Below are positions 6,967 through 15,085 of a stretch of DNA of 36,369 nt, in pieces. Position 1 is the first letter of the stretch. Each line of letters starts with the position of its first letter. The stretch spans positions 1-36,369 of the forward strand of contig DKUE01000025.1 in the NCBI GenBank assembly GCA_002490525.1, in the 5' to 3' direction. The position numbers and the translations under genes were made by a program. The notes beneath the pieces are model-generated. The model was given only the letters and a program-made list of their open reading frames with translations, searched no databases and had not been told where the DNA came from. The DNA is from Ruminococcaceae bacterium UBA7212 (GTDB lineage: Bacteria > Bacillota > Clostridia > Oscillospirales > Acutalibacteraceae).

Positions 6967-8367
6967 TTACTTTTCCAGCTCTCTGCCCATCAAAACACCC
7001 ATCACGCTGGACATCATCAGACCGTGCGTCCAGCCGCTGGAATCACCGAGGCAGTGCAATCCTTTTATATTGGTGTTGAATTTTTCGTCCATTTTGACGC
7101 GATTGGAATAGAACTTGATTTCGGGACCGTACAGAAGCGTTTCGCCGCTGGCAAAGCCCGGCACAACCTTATCGACTGCTTCAATGAATTTGATAATGTT
7201 CATCAGCGTGCGGTAGGGCATTGCCGCTGTGAGATCGCCTGCGACGGCATCGGGCAGGGTCGGGCGCACGTTACTGCGTGCCAGTTCCTGCGGCCATGTG
7301 CGCTTACCCGCCAAAATATCGCCGTACCGCTGGACGAGAATGTGCCCGTCCGCCAACATGTTGACCAGCTCGCCGACCTTTTTCGCATACGGAATCGGCT
7401 CGTCAAACGGCGCACGGAAATTGTGACTGCACAGAATTGCCAGATTGGTGTTGTCACTCTTGGTGTTCTTGTAGCTGTGTCCGTTTACAACCGCAAGGGA
7501 ATTATTGTCATAGTTTTCCTGACTGACAAAGCCGCCGGGATTTTGGCAGAAAGTACGCACTTTGTTGGCAAACGGTTCGGGATATCCAATCAATTTTGAT
7601 TCATATAATACCTTGTTGACCTTATCCATCACCTCGTTGCGCACCTCAACGCGCACGCCGATATCCACCGTCCCCGGTAAATGGTCGATGCCGTGCTTAC
7701 GGCACATTTCCTCAAGCCAGTCCGCCCCCTTGCGCCCCGTAGCAATAATTATCTTGTCCGCATATTCCGTGCGCAATTCTTCCGTACCGCAGGGTTTTAC
7801 AACCGCGCCTTTCGCTTCGCCGTTTTCAATCAGTAAATCTACGCATTCCGTGTGAAAATGAATAGTTACACCGTTATCCAGTAAGTATTTTTCTATCTTG
7901 CCGTACAGTTGCTGTGCCATTTCCGTGCCGAGATGGCGAATCGGGCAGTCCACCAGCTTCAGCCCCGCCTGAATCGCACGCAAACGAATCTGCTTGACCT
8001 CTTCGGGATGCTCCACACCTTCTACATGCGGGTCTGCACCGAAGTCGAGATAAATTTTGTCGGTATATTCAATCATTTTCTGCGCAAAATCCGCGCCAAT
8101 CAAATCGGGCAGATTGCCGCCGACCTCATAGCAAAGCGACAGCTTGCCGTCCGAAAACGCACCCGCGCCCGAAAAACCCGTGGTGATGTTGCAGTCGGGC
8201 TTGCAGTTGACACAATGTCCCGTCTGGGCTTTCGGACAGTGCCGTTTTTCAACGGGAAGCCCTTTTTCCACAATGGTGATGGTTTTTTTTGAGCCGTTTT
8301 TGAGCATCTCCAGTGCGGTGAAAATCCCCGACGGGCCTGCACCGATAATCAATACATCCTGTTTCAT
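6967..8367 (-). CDS. FAD-dependent dehydrogenase (COG2509-like NAD(FAD)-utilising oxidoreductase)
   Basis: The 466-residue protein opens with a Rossmann motif, VLIIGAGPSGIFTALEML, for FAD binding, and has a second GxxG-type segment in IIIATGRKGADWLEEM. The C-terminus, KGLHCLGDSSGWTHGLMMSSVMGVLMGR, is the FAD-closing motif of the family. A Cys-rich stretch after residue 43 (HCPKAQTGHCVNCKPDCNI) contains four cysteines in CxxxxxxxCxxCxxxC spacing; this may be structural or bind metal. The physiological substrate of this family is not known to me. It has an AGAGGAG ribosome binding site and is transcribed from the promoter at 8493-8521, with a terminator interposed. It is followed closely by the GH16 gene. 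Confidence 0.85.
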   Translation of the reverse strand: MKQDVLIIGAGPSGIFTALEMLKNGSKKTITIVEKGLPVEKRHCPKAQTGHCVNCKPDCNITTGFSGAGAFSDGKLSLCYEVGGNLPDLIGADFAQKMIEYTDKIYLDFGADPHVEGVEHPEEVKQIRLRAIQAGLKLVDCPIRHLGTEMAQQLYGKIEKYLLDNGVTIHFHTECVDLLIENGEAKGAVVKPCGTEELRTEYADKIIIATGRKGADWLEEMCRKHGIDHLPGTVDIGVRVEVRNEVMDKVNKVLYESKLIGYPEPFANKVRTFCQNPGGFVSQENYDNNSLAVVNGHSYKNTKSDNTNLAILCSHNFRAPFDEPIPYAKKVGELVNMLADGHILVQRYGDILAGKRTWPQELARSNVRPTLPDAVAGDLTAAMPYRTLMNIIKFIEAVDKVVPGFASGETLLYGPEIKFYSNRVKMDEKFNTNIKGLHCLGDSSGWTHGLMMSSVMGVLMGRELEK

Positions 8368-8416
8368 GTTGTTCTCCTCTTTCTTCGATCCGCATTTTAT
8401 ATGGTATTTTACACAT

Positions 8417-8453
8417 AAAAAAACCGTAAACAGAGGCTCGCCCTCTTTTACGG
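8417..8453 (-). terminator. Strong terminator inside the leader of the FAD dehydrogenase gene
   Basis: A 12-bp stem with one bulge (8424-8436 with 8442-8453) and a 5-nt loop is followed on the minus strand by seven U (8417-8423). It lies between the promoter at 8493-8521 and the start codon at 8367, so initiating transcripts must read through it to express the gene. No other minus-strand gene lies upstream that it could end. Confidence 0.8.
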
Positions 8454-8492
8454 CAGTTGCTACCTGAGCGGTAAAAAATATAACTGCAAATT

Positions 8493-8521
8493 ATGATAGC
8501 ATGTTTCACTGCATTTGTCAA
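8493..8521 (-). promoter_or_regulatory. Promoter of the FAD dehydrogenase-GH16 unit
   Basis: TTGACA (8516-8521) and TATCAT (8493-8498) with a 17-nt spacer on the minus strand. The predicted start near 8486 gives a leader of about 70 nt before the terminator. Confidence 0.78.
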
Positions 8522-8653
8522 ATCGAATGGAATTCCAAACAGAACAACACGGATTTTGTGAAAAAACACGGTCCGGCGTGCGGAAACGCCTTGTTTTTAT
8601 ATGGCGGGGACAAGCGAAAATATAACAAACGAACAGGAAAACCAACAAAAAGG

Positions 8654-8682
8654 TTGATTTTTGGTTCAAATACAGATATACT
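8654..8682 (+). promoter_or_regulatory. Probable promoter of the rRNA methyltransferase gene
   Basis: TTGATT (8654-8659), 17 nt, TATACT (8677-8682). It lies 34 nt upstream of the start codon and diverges from the dehydrogenase promoter. Confidence 0.5.
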
Positions 8683-8715
8683 TGTTTTGATAAATAGTTA
8701 GGAACGGTAAAACAC

Positions 8716-9831
8716 ATGCATTTGAATTTTTCAGCACCGTGCCTGTTCGGCTTGGAGAGCCTTGTGGCACAGGAACTGCGTGATATGGGCGCTGCGGATG
8801 TTTCCGCGGAAAACGGACGCGTATTTTTTTCGGGTGACGAGTCGCTTTTGGCACGCGCAAATATCTGTTCTCGTTTTTCGGAACGAATCCTCCTGGTACT
8901 TGGTCGGTTTACGGCACACACCTTTGAAGAACTGTTTCAGGGTGTGAAAAAACTGCCGTTGGAAACAGTCATCGGCGAATATGACGAATTTCCCGTCAAG
9001 GGCTACAGCCTGAAATCCGATTTGCACAGCGTAAGCGACTGCCAGGCAATCATAAAAAAAGCGGCGGTGGAACGGCTGAAAACGGTATATCATAAGGATT
9101 GGTTCGAGGAAACAGGTGCGCGGACGCGAATTGATTTTTCTATTTTGAAAAACGAAGTCTGTATTTGTATAGATACTACGGGGGTACCGCTGCATAAGCG
9201 CGGGTACCGCCCGACGGCGAACGATGCGCCGATGCGGGAAACCTTAGCGGCAGCACTTTGCGCACTTTCGCACTTGCGTCCGTACCATACGCTGTACGAC
9301 CCGATGTGCGGTTCGGGAACCATTTTGATTGAAGGCGCGATGCTCGCGTTAAACATCGCACCCGGACTGCGCCGTCATTTTGCGGCAGAGCGATTCTTTT
9401 GGATGCCTGCCGAAGTGTGGGAAACCGAGCGGGAGCGTGCACGCGCGGCAAAACGGGACGCACCCGACTTTACGGCTTACGGGTCGGATATTGACCGTGA
9501 AGCGTTGAAAATCGCGCGGGAAAATGCTCTGCGTGCGGGCGTATCCGATTCAATTGTGTTGGAGTACGGTGACGTGTGCCGATTCAAGCCGAACACCGAG
9601 CGCGGCACACTGGTAACCAACCCACCCTACGGCGAACGCTTGCAAACGACGCAGGCGGCGGCACGGCTGGTGCAGGAAATGGGCAAGGTGTTTGCCCGGC
9701 GGCATGGGTTCAGTTACAGCATTATCAGCCCTGAGGCGGAATTCGAAACGCTGTTCGGGCGCAAGGCCGACAAACGCAGGAAGCTTTACAACGGTATGAT
9801 TCCATGTCAGTTATATATGTATTTTAAATAA
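8716..9831 (+). CDS. THUMP-domain class I SAM-dependent RNA methyltransferase (RlmL/YpsC-like)
   Basis: The 371-residue protein belongs to the THUMP-MTase group related to the N-terminal half of RlmL, which makes N2-methylguanosine in 23S rRNA; exact base specificity cannot be read from sequence. Residues about 45-155 form the THUMP region (SVSDCQAIIKKAAVERLK, TRIDFSILKNEVCICIDTTG). The Rossmann MTase follows, with the SAM loop DPMCGSGT (195-202), an acidic SAM contact in YGSDIDREAL and the catalytic motif NPPYGER (302-308). It begins a two-gene plus-strand unit with the lipid kinase 24 nt downstream. The start ATG is the first in frame; the ribosome binding site is weak (GGAACGG). Confidence 0.9.
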   Translation: MHLNFSAPCLFGLESLVAQELRDMGAADVSAENGRVFFSGDESLLARANICSRFSERILLVLGRFTAHTFEELFQGVKKLPLETVIGEYDEFPVKGYSLKSDLHSVSDCQAIIKKAAVERLKTVYHKDWFEETGARTRIDFSILKNEVCICIDTTGVPLHKRGYRPTANDAPMRETLAAALCALSHLRPYHTLYDPMCGSGTILIEGAMLALNIAPGLRRHFAAERFFWMPAEVWETERERARAAKRDAPDFTAYGSDIDREALKIARENALRAGVSDSIVLEYGDVCRFKPNTERGTLVTNPPYGERLQTTQAAARLVQEMGKVFARRHGFSYSIISPEAEFETLFGRKADKRRKLYNGMIPCQLYMYFK

Positions 9832-9855
9832 TTCAAGCAAAATCAGGTGAGCACA

Positions 9856-10785
9856 ATGAAGCATATTTTTATTGTAAATCCCGCGGCGGGCAAAGGAAAG
9901 GCAGCAACGCAGATTGTTCCGCAAATTGAAGCGTATTTCCAGATGCATCCCGAGATTCCCTTTGAAATATATACCACAAAGGCACAGGGAGACGGCACGG
10001 CTTATGTGGAAAGCGTAGCAAAAACGGGCGAGCCTGTGCGATTTTATGCCTGCGGCGGCGACGGCACCCTTTATGAGGTGGTTAACGGTGCTTATAAATA
10101 CCCGAATGTGTCCGTCGGCATTCTGCCGCTCGGCTCCGGTAACGATTTCGCCCGCATTTTCGGCAAAAGTGATAAGCTTTTGGACATCGGTGCGCAGGTG
10201 CATGCACAAACGCGCAAATTTGATTTAATTGACGCGGGCGGACATGTGGCGATTAACCAGTGCTCCATGGGTTTGGACGCAGAGGTCTGCGCCAAGCAGG
10301 CGTACTTTAAAAAACTGCCCGGCGTAGGTGGCGAATTTGCCTACACCATGTCCCTGTTCTATTGTCTGTTTCGCCGTCTGAACAGCGAATTCAAAATTAT
10401 TATTGATGACAAAAAGATTGTAGAGGGCAAAATGCTGTTTGCACTCTGTGCAAATTCCCGCTGGTACGGCGGTGGCTACAAGGGTGCGCCGAAGGCTGTG
10501 CCCGACGACGGAAAGCTTGATTTTATTTTGGTGCGCAAGACAGTCGGCAGGCTGAAATTGGCAGGACTTGTCGGAAAATATAAGCGCGGCGAACATCTAT
10601 CCTGGAATTTCACCGAATTTGTCCGCGGTGAAAAACTGCAAATTCTTTCGAAAAATCCTGCGGCGGTCAATGTAGACGGCGAGTGCGAATATGTGACGGA
10701 AAGCACCTTCCGTATTTTGCCTGCGGCACTAAACGTTATCCTGCCGGATGAACAAAGCTATATGCAGGTGCTTGCAGACATATAA
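9856..10785 (+). CDS. Diacylglycerol kinase-family lipid kinase
   Basis: The 309-residue protein has the DAGK catalytic domain found in bacterial DgkB/YegS/BmrU lipid kinases, which phosphorylate diacylglycerol or related lipids with ATP at the membrane surface. Visible motifs are the N-terminal nucleotide loop IFIVNPAAGKGKA, CGGDGTLYEVVNG (GGDGT at 67-71) and LPLGSGNDFAR (93-99). The C-terminal beta-rich half (GCEYVTES-type strand near the end) fits the two-domain fold. The ATG at 9856 has AGGTGA 5 nt before it and is preferred to the in-frame GTG at 9847 that lies within that ribosome binding site. It follows the methyltransferase gene with no promoter between, so they are probably cotranscribed. 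Confidence 0.9.
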   Translation: MKHIFIVNPAAGKGKAATQIVPQIEAYFQMHPEIPFEIYTTKAQGDGTAYVESVAKTGEPVRFYACGGDGTLYEVVNGAYKYPNVSVGILPLGSGNDFARIFGKSDKLLDIGAQVHAQTRKFDLIDAGGHVAINQCSMGLDAEVCAKQAYFKKLPGVGGEFAYTMSLFYCLFRRLNSEFKIIIDDKKIVEGKMLFALCANSRWYGGGYKGAPKAVPDDGKLDFILVRKTVGRLKLAGLVGKYKRGEHLSWNFTEFVRGEKLQILSKNPAAVNVDGECEYVTESTFRILPAALNVILPDEQSYMQVLADI

Positions 10786-10841
10786 TATTCGGGTTCACGA
10801 ATGTGACATAATTTGCTTCTGAATTTTGTGGAAAATGTGAA

Positions 10842-10870
10842 TTGTACATTTTTGACGCATGGCATATAAT
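10842..10870 (+). promoter_or_regulatory. Possible promoter ahead of the symporter gene
   Basis: TTGTAC (10842-10847), 17 nt, TATAAT (10865-10870). The -35 box is poor. The hairpin at 10914-10939 lies between this site and the gene. Confidence 0.4.
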
Positions 10871-10913
10871 ATTTGTTGATGTTAAGATGGTCGTATTGGT
10901 CATCTTTAGCTGG

Positions 10914-10939
10914 AAAAGAGCGTTTCGAGCGCTCTTTTT
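10914..10939 (+). terminator. Intrinsic terminator between lipid kinase and symporter genes
   Basis: AAAAGAGCG/CGCTCTTTT (10914-10922 with 10930-10938) closes a 7-nt loop, with the U-run 10935-10939 continuing into a pyrimidine tract. It can end the methyltransferase-kinase unit. If the TATAAT at 10865 is used, it also forms a short attenuator for the symporter gene. Confidence 0.7.
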
Positions 10940-10993
10940 CTTCTTCATTTTATTACACTTTCGAACCTGCGTTCGAAGAAAAGGGGACTTTAG

Positions 10994-12463
10994 ATGAAAA
11001 AATACATGAAAAAGTCCGAAATATGGACTTTCGGCATCGGTCTGTTCGGCGTTGCGCTGATGACAGGCTGGATGCCCGACTACACTGCAACGTTCTTTGC
11101 GGACTTTGCGTTTAAGGGCAAGGGCTTTGATTCGGACGTTATGGCGAATATGATTTCGCTGGTGTTCTTGGTTGCAGGTATTGTCGGTGCCGTCTGCGAA
11201 TTGGTTATTGGATATCTGGTCGATAACACGCGCACCAAATTCGGCAAGGTGAAACCGTGGGTCGGGTTCGGCGTTGTGCCGCTGGCAATCGTTGCCATGC
11301 TTGTGTTTGTGGCACCGAACACCAACAGCCAAACAGCGGCAATTATTTGGATGTTTGTGATTTATTCCCTCTACACCGCATTCAGCTGCGCAGTGGAAAG
11401 CCCTGCAAACTGCTTCGGCTCGCTGTGCTCACCCAATCCGTCAGAGCGTTCCAGCGCAATCTCCATTGCTTCTTTTCTGCGCTCCGTCGGGCAGTCGGGC
11501 GGCATGGTGGTTGTTCTGGTTGTCGGTCTGGTTATGAAAGCGGTGATGGGCGAACAGCAGTACAGAAACGCCGAGGGCAGAGGCTTAGATTTGGTCATTT
11601 CCACCGCCGTTTGCGCACTGGGTCTCATTTTGTTCACCATGATTTTCTTTACCAACAACAAAGAAAACGTGCCTTACACACAGGAAAAGGTCAATTTGAA
11701 AGACGCGATTAGGGTCGTGTTTACTTATAAAAACCTGCTGATGGTATCGCTTACGAAGCTTTGCGGCTTCGGGCGCGGTGTATACGGTACGGTTTCCTTG
11801 TACATAGCGATTTATTTGCTCGGCTCCAAGGATTTAAAGTTGGCGCTGCTTTTGCCGATGGGCATCGGCACAGCGGTCGGCACACTGCTTGTCAACCTTG
11901 TGTTAAAGAAATTTTCCACGAAGCAGACATTTATCCTGTTCTGCGTATACGGTGCATCCTCTATGGGCATTTTGTTCCTTGTGTCGCGCGGTATCGGCTT
12001 TAACGACGGCTTGATCATTCCGTTCCTGATTCTCAACTTCTTCTGCGGTCTCCAGCACGGTAACACCAACGTAACGCCGAACATCATGATTGCGGACTGC
12101 GTGGATGAAATCGAGTATAAAACGGGTAAACGCCAGGACGGGCTTGCCTATGCGGGCTACGGGCTGTTCTCTAAGGTTGCTTCCGCCTTTACAAAGGGCT
12201 TAGGGCCTTGGCTTTTATACACTTGGTCTGGCTATATGGTTTCGACCGACGCCAACATCGCCTATGCCGCGCAGACCGATGCGACTCTCAATAAGCTGTT
12301 GATGATTTACACCATCATTCCCGCTGTATTCGTCATCTTACAGGGCGTACCGATTTTGTTCTATGATATGGTCGGCGAAAAGAAAGAAATGATTACCAAG
12401 GCGCTCGAGGAACGCCGCGCGGCGGCAAATCTCTCTGCGTCTGCCGATGCAGAAAACGCATAA
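10994..12463 (+). CDS. MFS transporter of the GPH (glycoside-pentoside-hexuronide:cation symporter) family
   Basis: The 489-residue protein has about 12 transmembrane helices and the family loop between helices 2 and 3, GYLVDNTRTKFGKVKPW, matching the GPH pattern of Asp-x-x-x-x(S/T)-x-x-G-(K/R)-x-(R/K)-P-W. Members import sugars, glycosides or glucuronides with Na+ or H+ across the cytoplasmic membrane. The specific sugar cannot be inferred. An AAGGGGA ribosome binding site lies 7 nt before the ATG. It is followed 14 nt later by a membrane-anchored protein of unknown function, and the pair ends at a strong terminator. The cytosolic GH16 gene a few kb away is a conceivable metabolic partner, but they are not cotranscribed. 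Confidence 0.85.
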   Translation: MKKYMKKSEIWTFGIGLFGVALMTGWMPDYTATFFADFAFKGKGFDSDVMANMISLVFLVAGIVGAVCELVIGYLVDNTRTKFGKVKPWVGFGVVPLAIVAMLVFVAPNTNSQTAAIIWMFVIYSLYTAFSCAVESPANCFGSLCSPNPSERSSAISIASFLRSVGQSGGMVVVLVVGLVMKAVMGEQQYRNAEGRGLDLVISTAVCALGLILFTMIFFTNNKENVPYTQEKVNLKDAIRVVFTYKNLLMVSLTKLCGFGRGVYGTVSLYIAIYLLGSKDLKLALLLPMGIGTAVGTLLVNLVLKKFSTKQTFILFCVYGASSMGILFLVSRGIGFNDGLIIPFLILNFFCGLQHGNTNVTPNIMIADCVDEIEYKTGKRQDGLAYAGYGLFSKVASAFTKGLGPWLLYTWSGYMVSTDANIAYAAQTDATLNKLLMIYTIIPAVFVILQGVPILFYDMVGEKKEMITKALEERRAAANLSASADAENA

Positions 12464-12477
12464 GGAGGGAACGGAAC

Positions 12478-13401
12478 ATGGACAAAAAAGAAAAGGGCTT
12501 TAATTTGAAACTGTATGCCGCTGCCGCATTTTTTGCCGTTCTCGCCGCGCTTGTGCTGATTACGGTATTTACTTTTAAAACAAAATACACGGCGTATCAC
12601 CCCGAAGAGGTTGCGCGCAATTATGTGGATACCGTTGTGCAAACGGGCGACGGCTATAACGCCTATAAAAACGCGCTCATCAGCAAAAGCCAAAAATACG
12701 GTGATTTCATTCGCACCTACTATATGAATCCCGTGATTTACCGCGATACCGCCTACAAGCCGGGTGATGATATTAAGGATTGCGGCTATAAGGGCTTTAA
12801 CGACGAATCCTATATGGGCGAAAAATCGAAAAATGATGACGGCTCTTTACAGGGTCAGGTCATTGATACGATGTATGATTATTATGTCAAATTAGTCACA
12901 GACGGCTGGGACGATTACGACACAATTTTTACGAAATACTTTGCAAAGCTTGTTGAGGTTCGTAAAGAAGTGTTCGGCGATGATTACATGACGGACGAAA
13001 TCATGTTCACCGCACTTGAGGGCAACGTTCTGAAATACGGACAGTCTTTGACGGGTACAGAAGACGAATTCGATAAAAACACAGGCAACCAGACGAGCTT
13101 TAAGTCCATTGGTGCATACCAAAAAGCATATGGCGAGGATTATAAATTTACGACTGCCGTAAAAACGGAAAAGAATATGGATTTGGCGGCTTACAAGGCG
13201 GCTCTGCCTACCGAAAAGCTTACGACCTACGGTGTGCAGGCGGACGACATCAGCGCAGTAAAATGCTATACGGTAACCGTTTCCACAGAGGACGGCAAAA
13301 CCGTTACCGAAACGGATGTGGTTGTGGCACAAATCAAGAATTCCTGGTATGCGGACAACACCGCAACGGATACCTCTGCGCTTTACGGTTTTTATAAATA
13401 A
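12478..13401 (+). CDS. Membrane-anchored protein of unknown function, partner of the symporter gene
   Basis: I do not recognise the family. The 307-residue product has a short basic N-terminus (MDKKEKGFNLK), one hydrophobic helix at about residues 12-33, and a long Tyr- and Asp-rich hydrophilic domain, predicted to lie outside the cell. There is no lipobox Cys. The N-terminal part of the outer domain (HPEEVARNYVDTVVQTGDGYNAYKNAL) and the C-terminal VSTEDGKTVTETDVVVAQI look like mixed alpha/beta and beta elements. AAGGAGGGAACGGAAC gives a strong ribosome binding site. Its placement 14 nt after the symporter and before a shared terminator suggests a functional link, for example an accessory or sensor for the same substrate (inference). 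Confidence 0.75.
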   Translation: MDKKEKGFNLKLYAAAAFFAVLAALVLITVFTFKTKYTAYHPEEVARNYVDTVVQTGDGYNAYKNALISKSQKYGDFIRTYYMNPVIYRDTAYKPGDDIKDCGYKGFNDESYMGEKSKNDDGSLQGQVIDTMYDYYVKLVTDGWDDYDTIFTKYFAKLVEVRKEVFGDDYMTDEIMFTALEGNVLKYGQSLTGTEDEFDKNTGNQTSFKSIGAYQKAYGEDYKFTTAVKTEKNMDLAAYKAALPTEKLTTYGVQADDISAVKCYTVTVSTEDGKTVTETDVVVAQIKNSWYADNTATDTSALYGFYK

Positions 13402-13412
13402 TCTAAAAATAC

Positions 13413-13456
13413 AAAGAAAGACGCAGACAGTAACAACACTTTCTGCGTCTTTCTTT
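13413..13456 (+). terminator. Intrinsic terminator after the symporter operon
   Basis: A perfect 15-bp stem (13413-13427 with 13442-13456) with a 14-nt loop lies 12 nt after the stop codon. The distal arm ends in UUUCUUU, and A-rich sequence upstream allows function on the other strand too. Confidence 0.8.
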
Positions 13457-13479
13457 ATAGAAAATATAAAAAGCTGCTC

Positions 13480-13690
13480 TGTCATTTTGAGGCAAAGCCG
13501 AACAATCTCCCACAGCACAATGTAAATTTGATATATGTGTAGGGAACAACTGATGATGCGTTCCGCAAAATTCCAACAGATTTTCGCGAGCCGTCGAGAT
13601 GCACAAGTGTGTCATTCTGAGCGACAGCAAAGAATCTCACACGGTACGAAGTGAAGCTATACGCAGAGTGGGAACGGTTTATCCGCCCTG
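13480..13690. repeat. Dispersed intergenic repeat mosaic with two module copies
   Basis: Two imperfect copies of the 'GTCATT(C/T)TGAG...AATCTC' module occur here (about 13482-13512 and 13608-13640), flanking a 'TGTAGGGAACAACTGATG' piece that resembles the GGAACGAC hairpin at 5948-5970. A plus-strand open frame crosses part of it in line with the next gene, but the repeat content argues against it being coding. Confidence 0.55.
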
Positions 13691-13712
13691 CAATAAAAAA
13701 GGAGTTTTCCGA

Positions 13713-14582
13713 TTGAAATTTAAAAATGTTGCAATCTGTGACCTACGCGGATACAATTCCGTGGAAGCGGTCGGCGAAATCGAATCCATTCAAAATGCGG
13801 CACTGGTAATTTTGCCGAAGAATTCCGATACGGAAACCCGCGCGGCATTTGCCAAGGTAGAAATGCTCAATGTTGCAACCACGATTTATTGCGACGAAGA
13901 CGCCAAAATCAATATATACCAGGGCGATGTGACCTTGAGCAACGCAAATGTGTTCGACGGCGAAAATATTTACGTGGTCAACGGCAAAGCGCGGATTTTG
14001 CCGATTTCGCCCGAAAAGCATATATCCTTGATTGTCAACGGCAAAGTGGTCTACGACAAAAGCAGCAATAATGTGGAGCTGTTAAATGTGAACGGCAAAG
14101 CTCTTCCGTTTGATTTTCAAAATACGGAAATTCTGTCTAACAACGCGGTGCTGCACGCCGAAAGCTTTACTTCCGACGGTGAAAATAAATATTATGCGCC
14201 GAATTTGGCAATCGTGCCGTCCGTACCGCCGACCGCGCACGGCAAGGTCATTTCCGATACAATTATCGCGCATCCGAATGTGACCGCAAGCAAAATCGTT
14301 TTGGAGGCGGAAGACATTCTGTATGCGGAAAACAACGGCAGAATCCTGTTTAAGCAGGATTTGGGTGAGCTCTATTTAACCCCCACCCTTTTGCACGCCG
14401 TTTCGGGAAAATTGGTCTTGCAGGACATCGGCACTGTGCGCATTGACAAAAAGGTTTCTGCCGAGTTGCTAAAGGAAAAGGTGTTGCTAATGCGGGACAT
14501 CGGGACGGTGCGCGCCACAAAAGAGACCTTTGACCTCGTGCAGCTGCTTGCGCGCGATGTCGGCTCCATTCGACGCCGATGA
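13713..14582 (+). CDS. Soluble protein of unknown function with NGK and DIGTVR repeats, in an ECF sigma operon
   Basis: I do not recognise the family. The start is a TTG at 13713 with AAGGAG 9 nt upstream; the longer in-frame ATG start (13599) lies in repeat sequence. The 289-residue product has no signal peptide or membrane helix. It is rich in short beta-like strands and turns: NGK occurs at residues 90-92, 109-111 and 127-129, and a related heptad, QDIGTVR/RDIGTVR/RDVGSIR, occurs at 237-243, 261-267 and 281-287, the last next to the C-terminus. This suggests a beta-solenoid or polymer-forming (bactofilin-like) fold, as inference only. Its stop overlaps the sigma-factor start (ATGA), so translation is coupled. 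Confidence 0.75.
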   Translation: MKFKNVAICDLRGYNSVEAVGEIESIQNAALVILPKNSDTETRAAFAKVEMLNVATTIYCDEDAKINIYQGDVTLSNANVFDGENIYVVNGKARILPISPEKHISLIVNGKVVYDKSSNNVELLNVNGKALPFDFQNTEILSNNAVLHAESFTSDGENKYYAPNLAIVPSVPPTAHGKVISDTIIAHPNVTASKIVLEAEDILYAENNGRILFKQDLGELYLTPTLLHAVSGKLVLQDIGTVRIDKKVSAELLKEKVLLMRDIGTVRATKETFDLVQLLARDVGSIRRR

Positions 14583-15085
14583 GTACGGGGGAAAAAGATG
14601 CGGCGTTTGACCGCGTATATGCGGAACTGTTCCGCGATGTATTTGCATATTTTAATGTCTGTTTCGGTGCCGAGACCGCCGAAGATTTGGCACAGGAAAC
14701 ATTTTTGCGCGTCTGGAAAGCGGTAGACAGCAGCAGAATCCCCGACAACTGGCGTGCGTGGGTGTTTCGCTGTGCGGTAAATCTGAAAAACGATTTTCTA
14801 CGGCAGAAATATGCGGGTGAAAAAGCCCAAACTGCCGCCGAGCAGATGGTTTCGGTGCAGGATACGGCAATCGCACCTGACGGCGCACAGCTGAGTATAC
14901 AGCGTGCACTCACACGCCTGCCCGCCGCCGACCGTGAATTGCTGACGCTCAAAAGCTTCGGCTTTACGAGCGAAGAAATCGGCGAATTTTTAAAAATCAG
15001 CGCGTCCGCCGTGCGCACGCGCCTGCAAAAAGCAAAGCAAAGCTTTAAAATCAATTTGGAGAAAGAGGGCGTTACCGATGTTTGA
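14579..15085 (+). CDS. ECF-type RNA polymerase sigma factor (first of two)
   Basis: The 168-residue protein has the two-domain layout of extracytoplasmic-function sigma factors. Region 2 spans about residues 10-80 with AEDLAQETFLRVWKAV and NWRAWVFRCAVNLKNDFLRQ, which contact core polymerase and the -10 element. Region 4 spans about 105-160 with ALTRLPAADRELLTLKSFGFTSEEIGEFLKISASAVRTRLQKAK, the helix-turn-helix that binds the -35 element. The start overlaps the previous stop (ATGA), and the end overlaps the next small gene by 8 nt. There is no transmembrane anti-sigma gene in this operon, which is unusual; one of the two neighbours may fill that role (inference). Confidence 0.9.
   Translation: MSTGEKDAAFDRVYAELFRDVFAYFNVCFGAETAEDLAQETFLRVWKAVDSSRIPDNWRAWVFRCAVNLKNDFLRQKYAGEKAQTAAEQMVSVQDTAIAPDGAQLSIQRALTRLPAADRELLTLKSFGFTSEEIGEFLKISASAVRTRLQKAKQSFKINLEKEGVTDV

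Noticed and set aside
13599..13712. N-terminal extension of the NGK-repeat protein from an upstream ATG
   Set aside because: The extra 38 codons are dispersed-repeat sequence found elsewhere, and the TTG at 13713 has the only good ribosome binding site.
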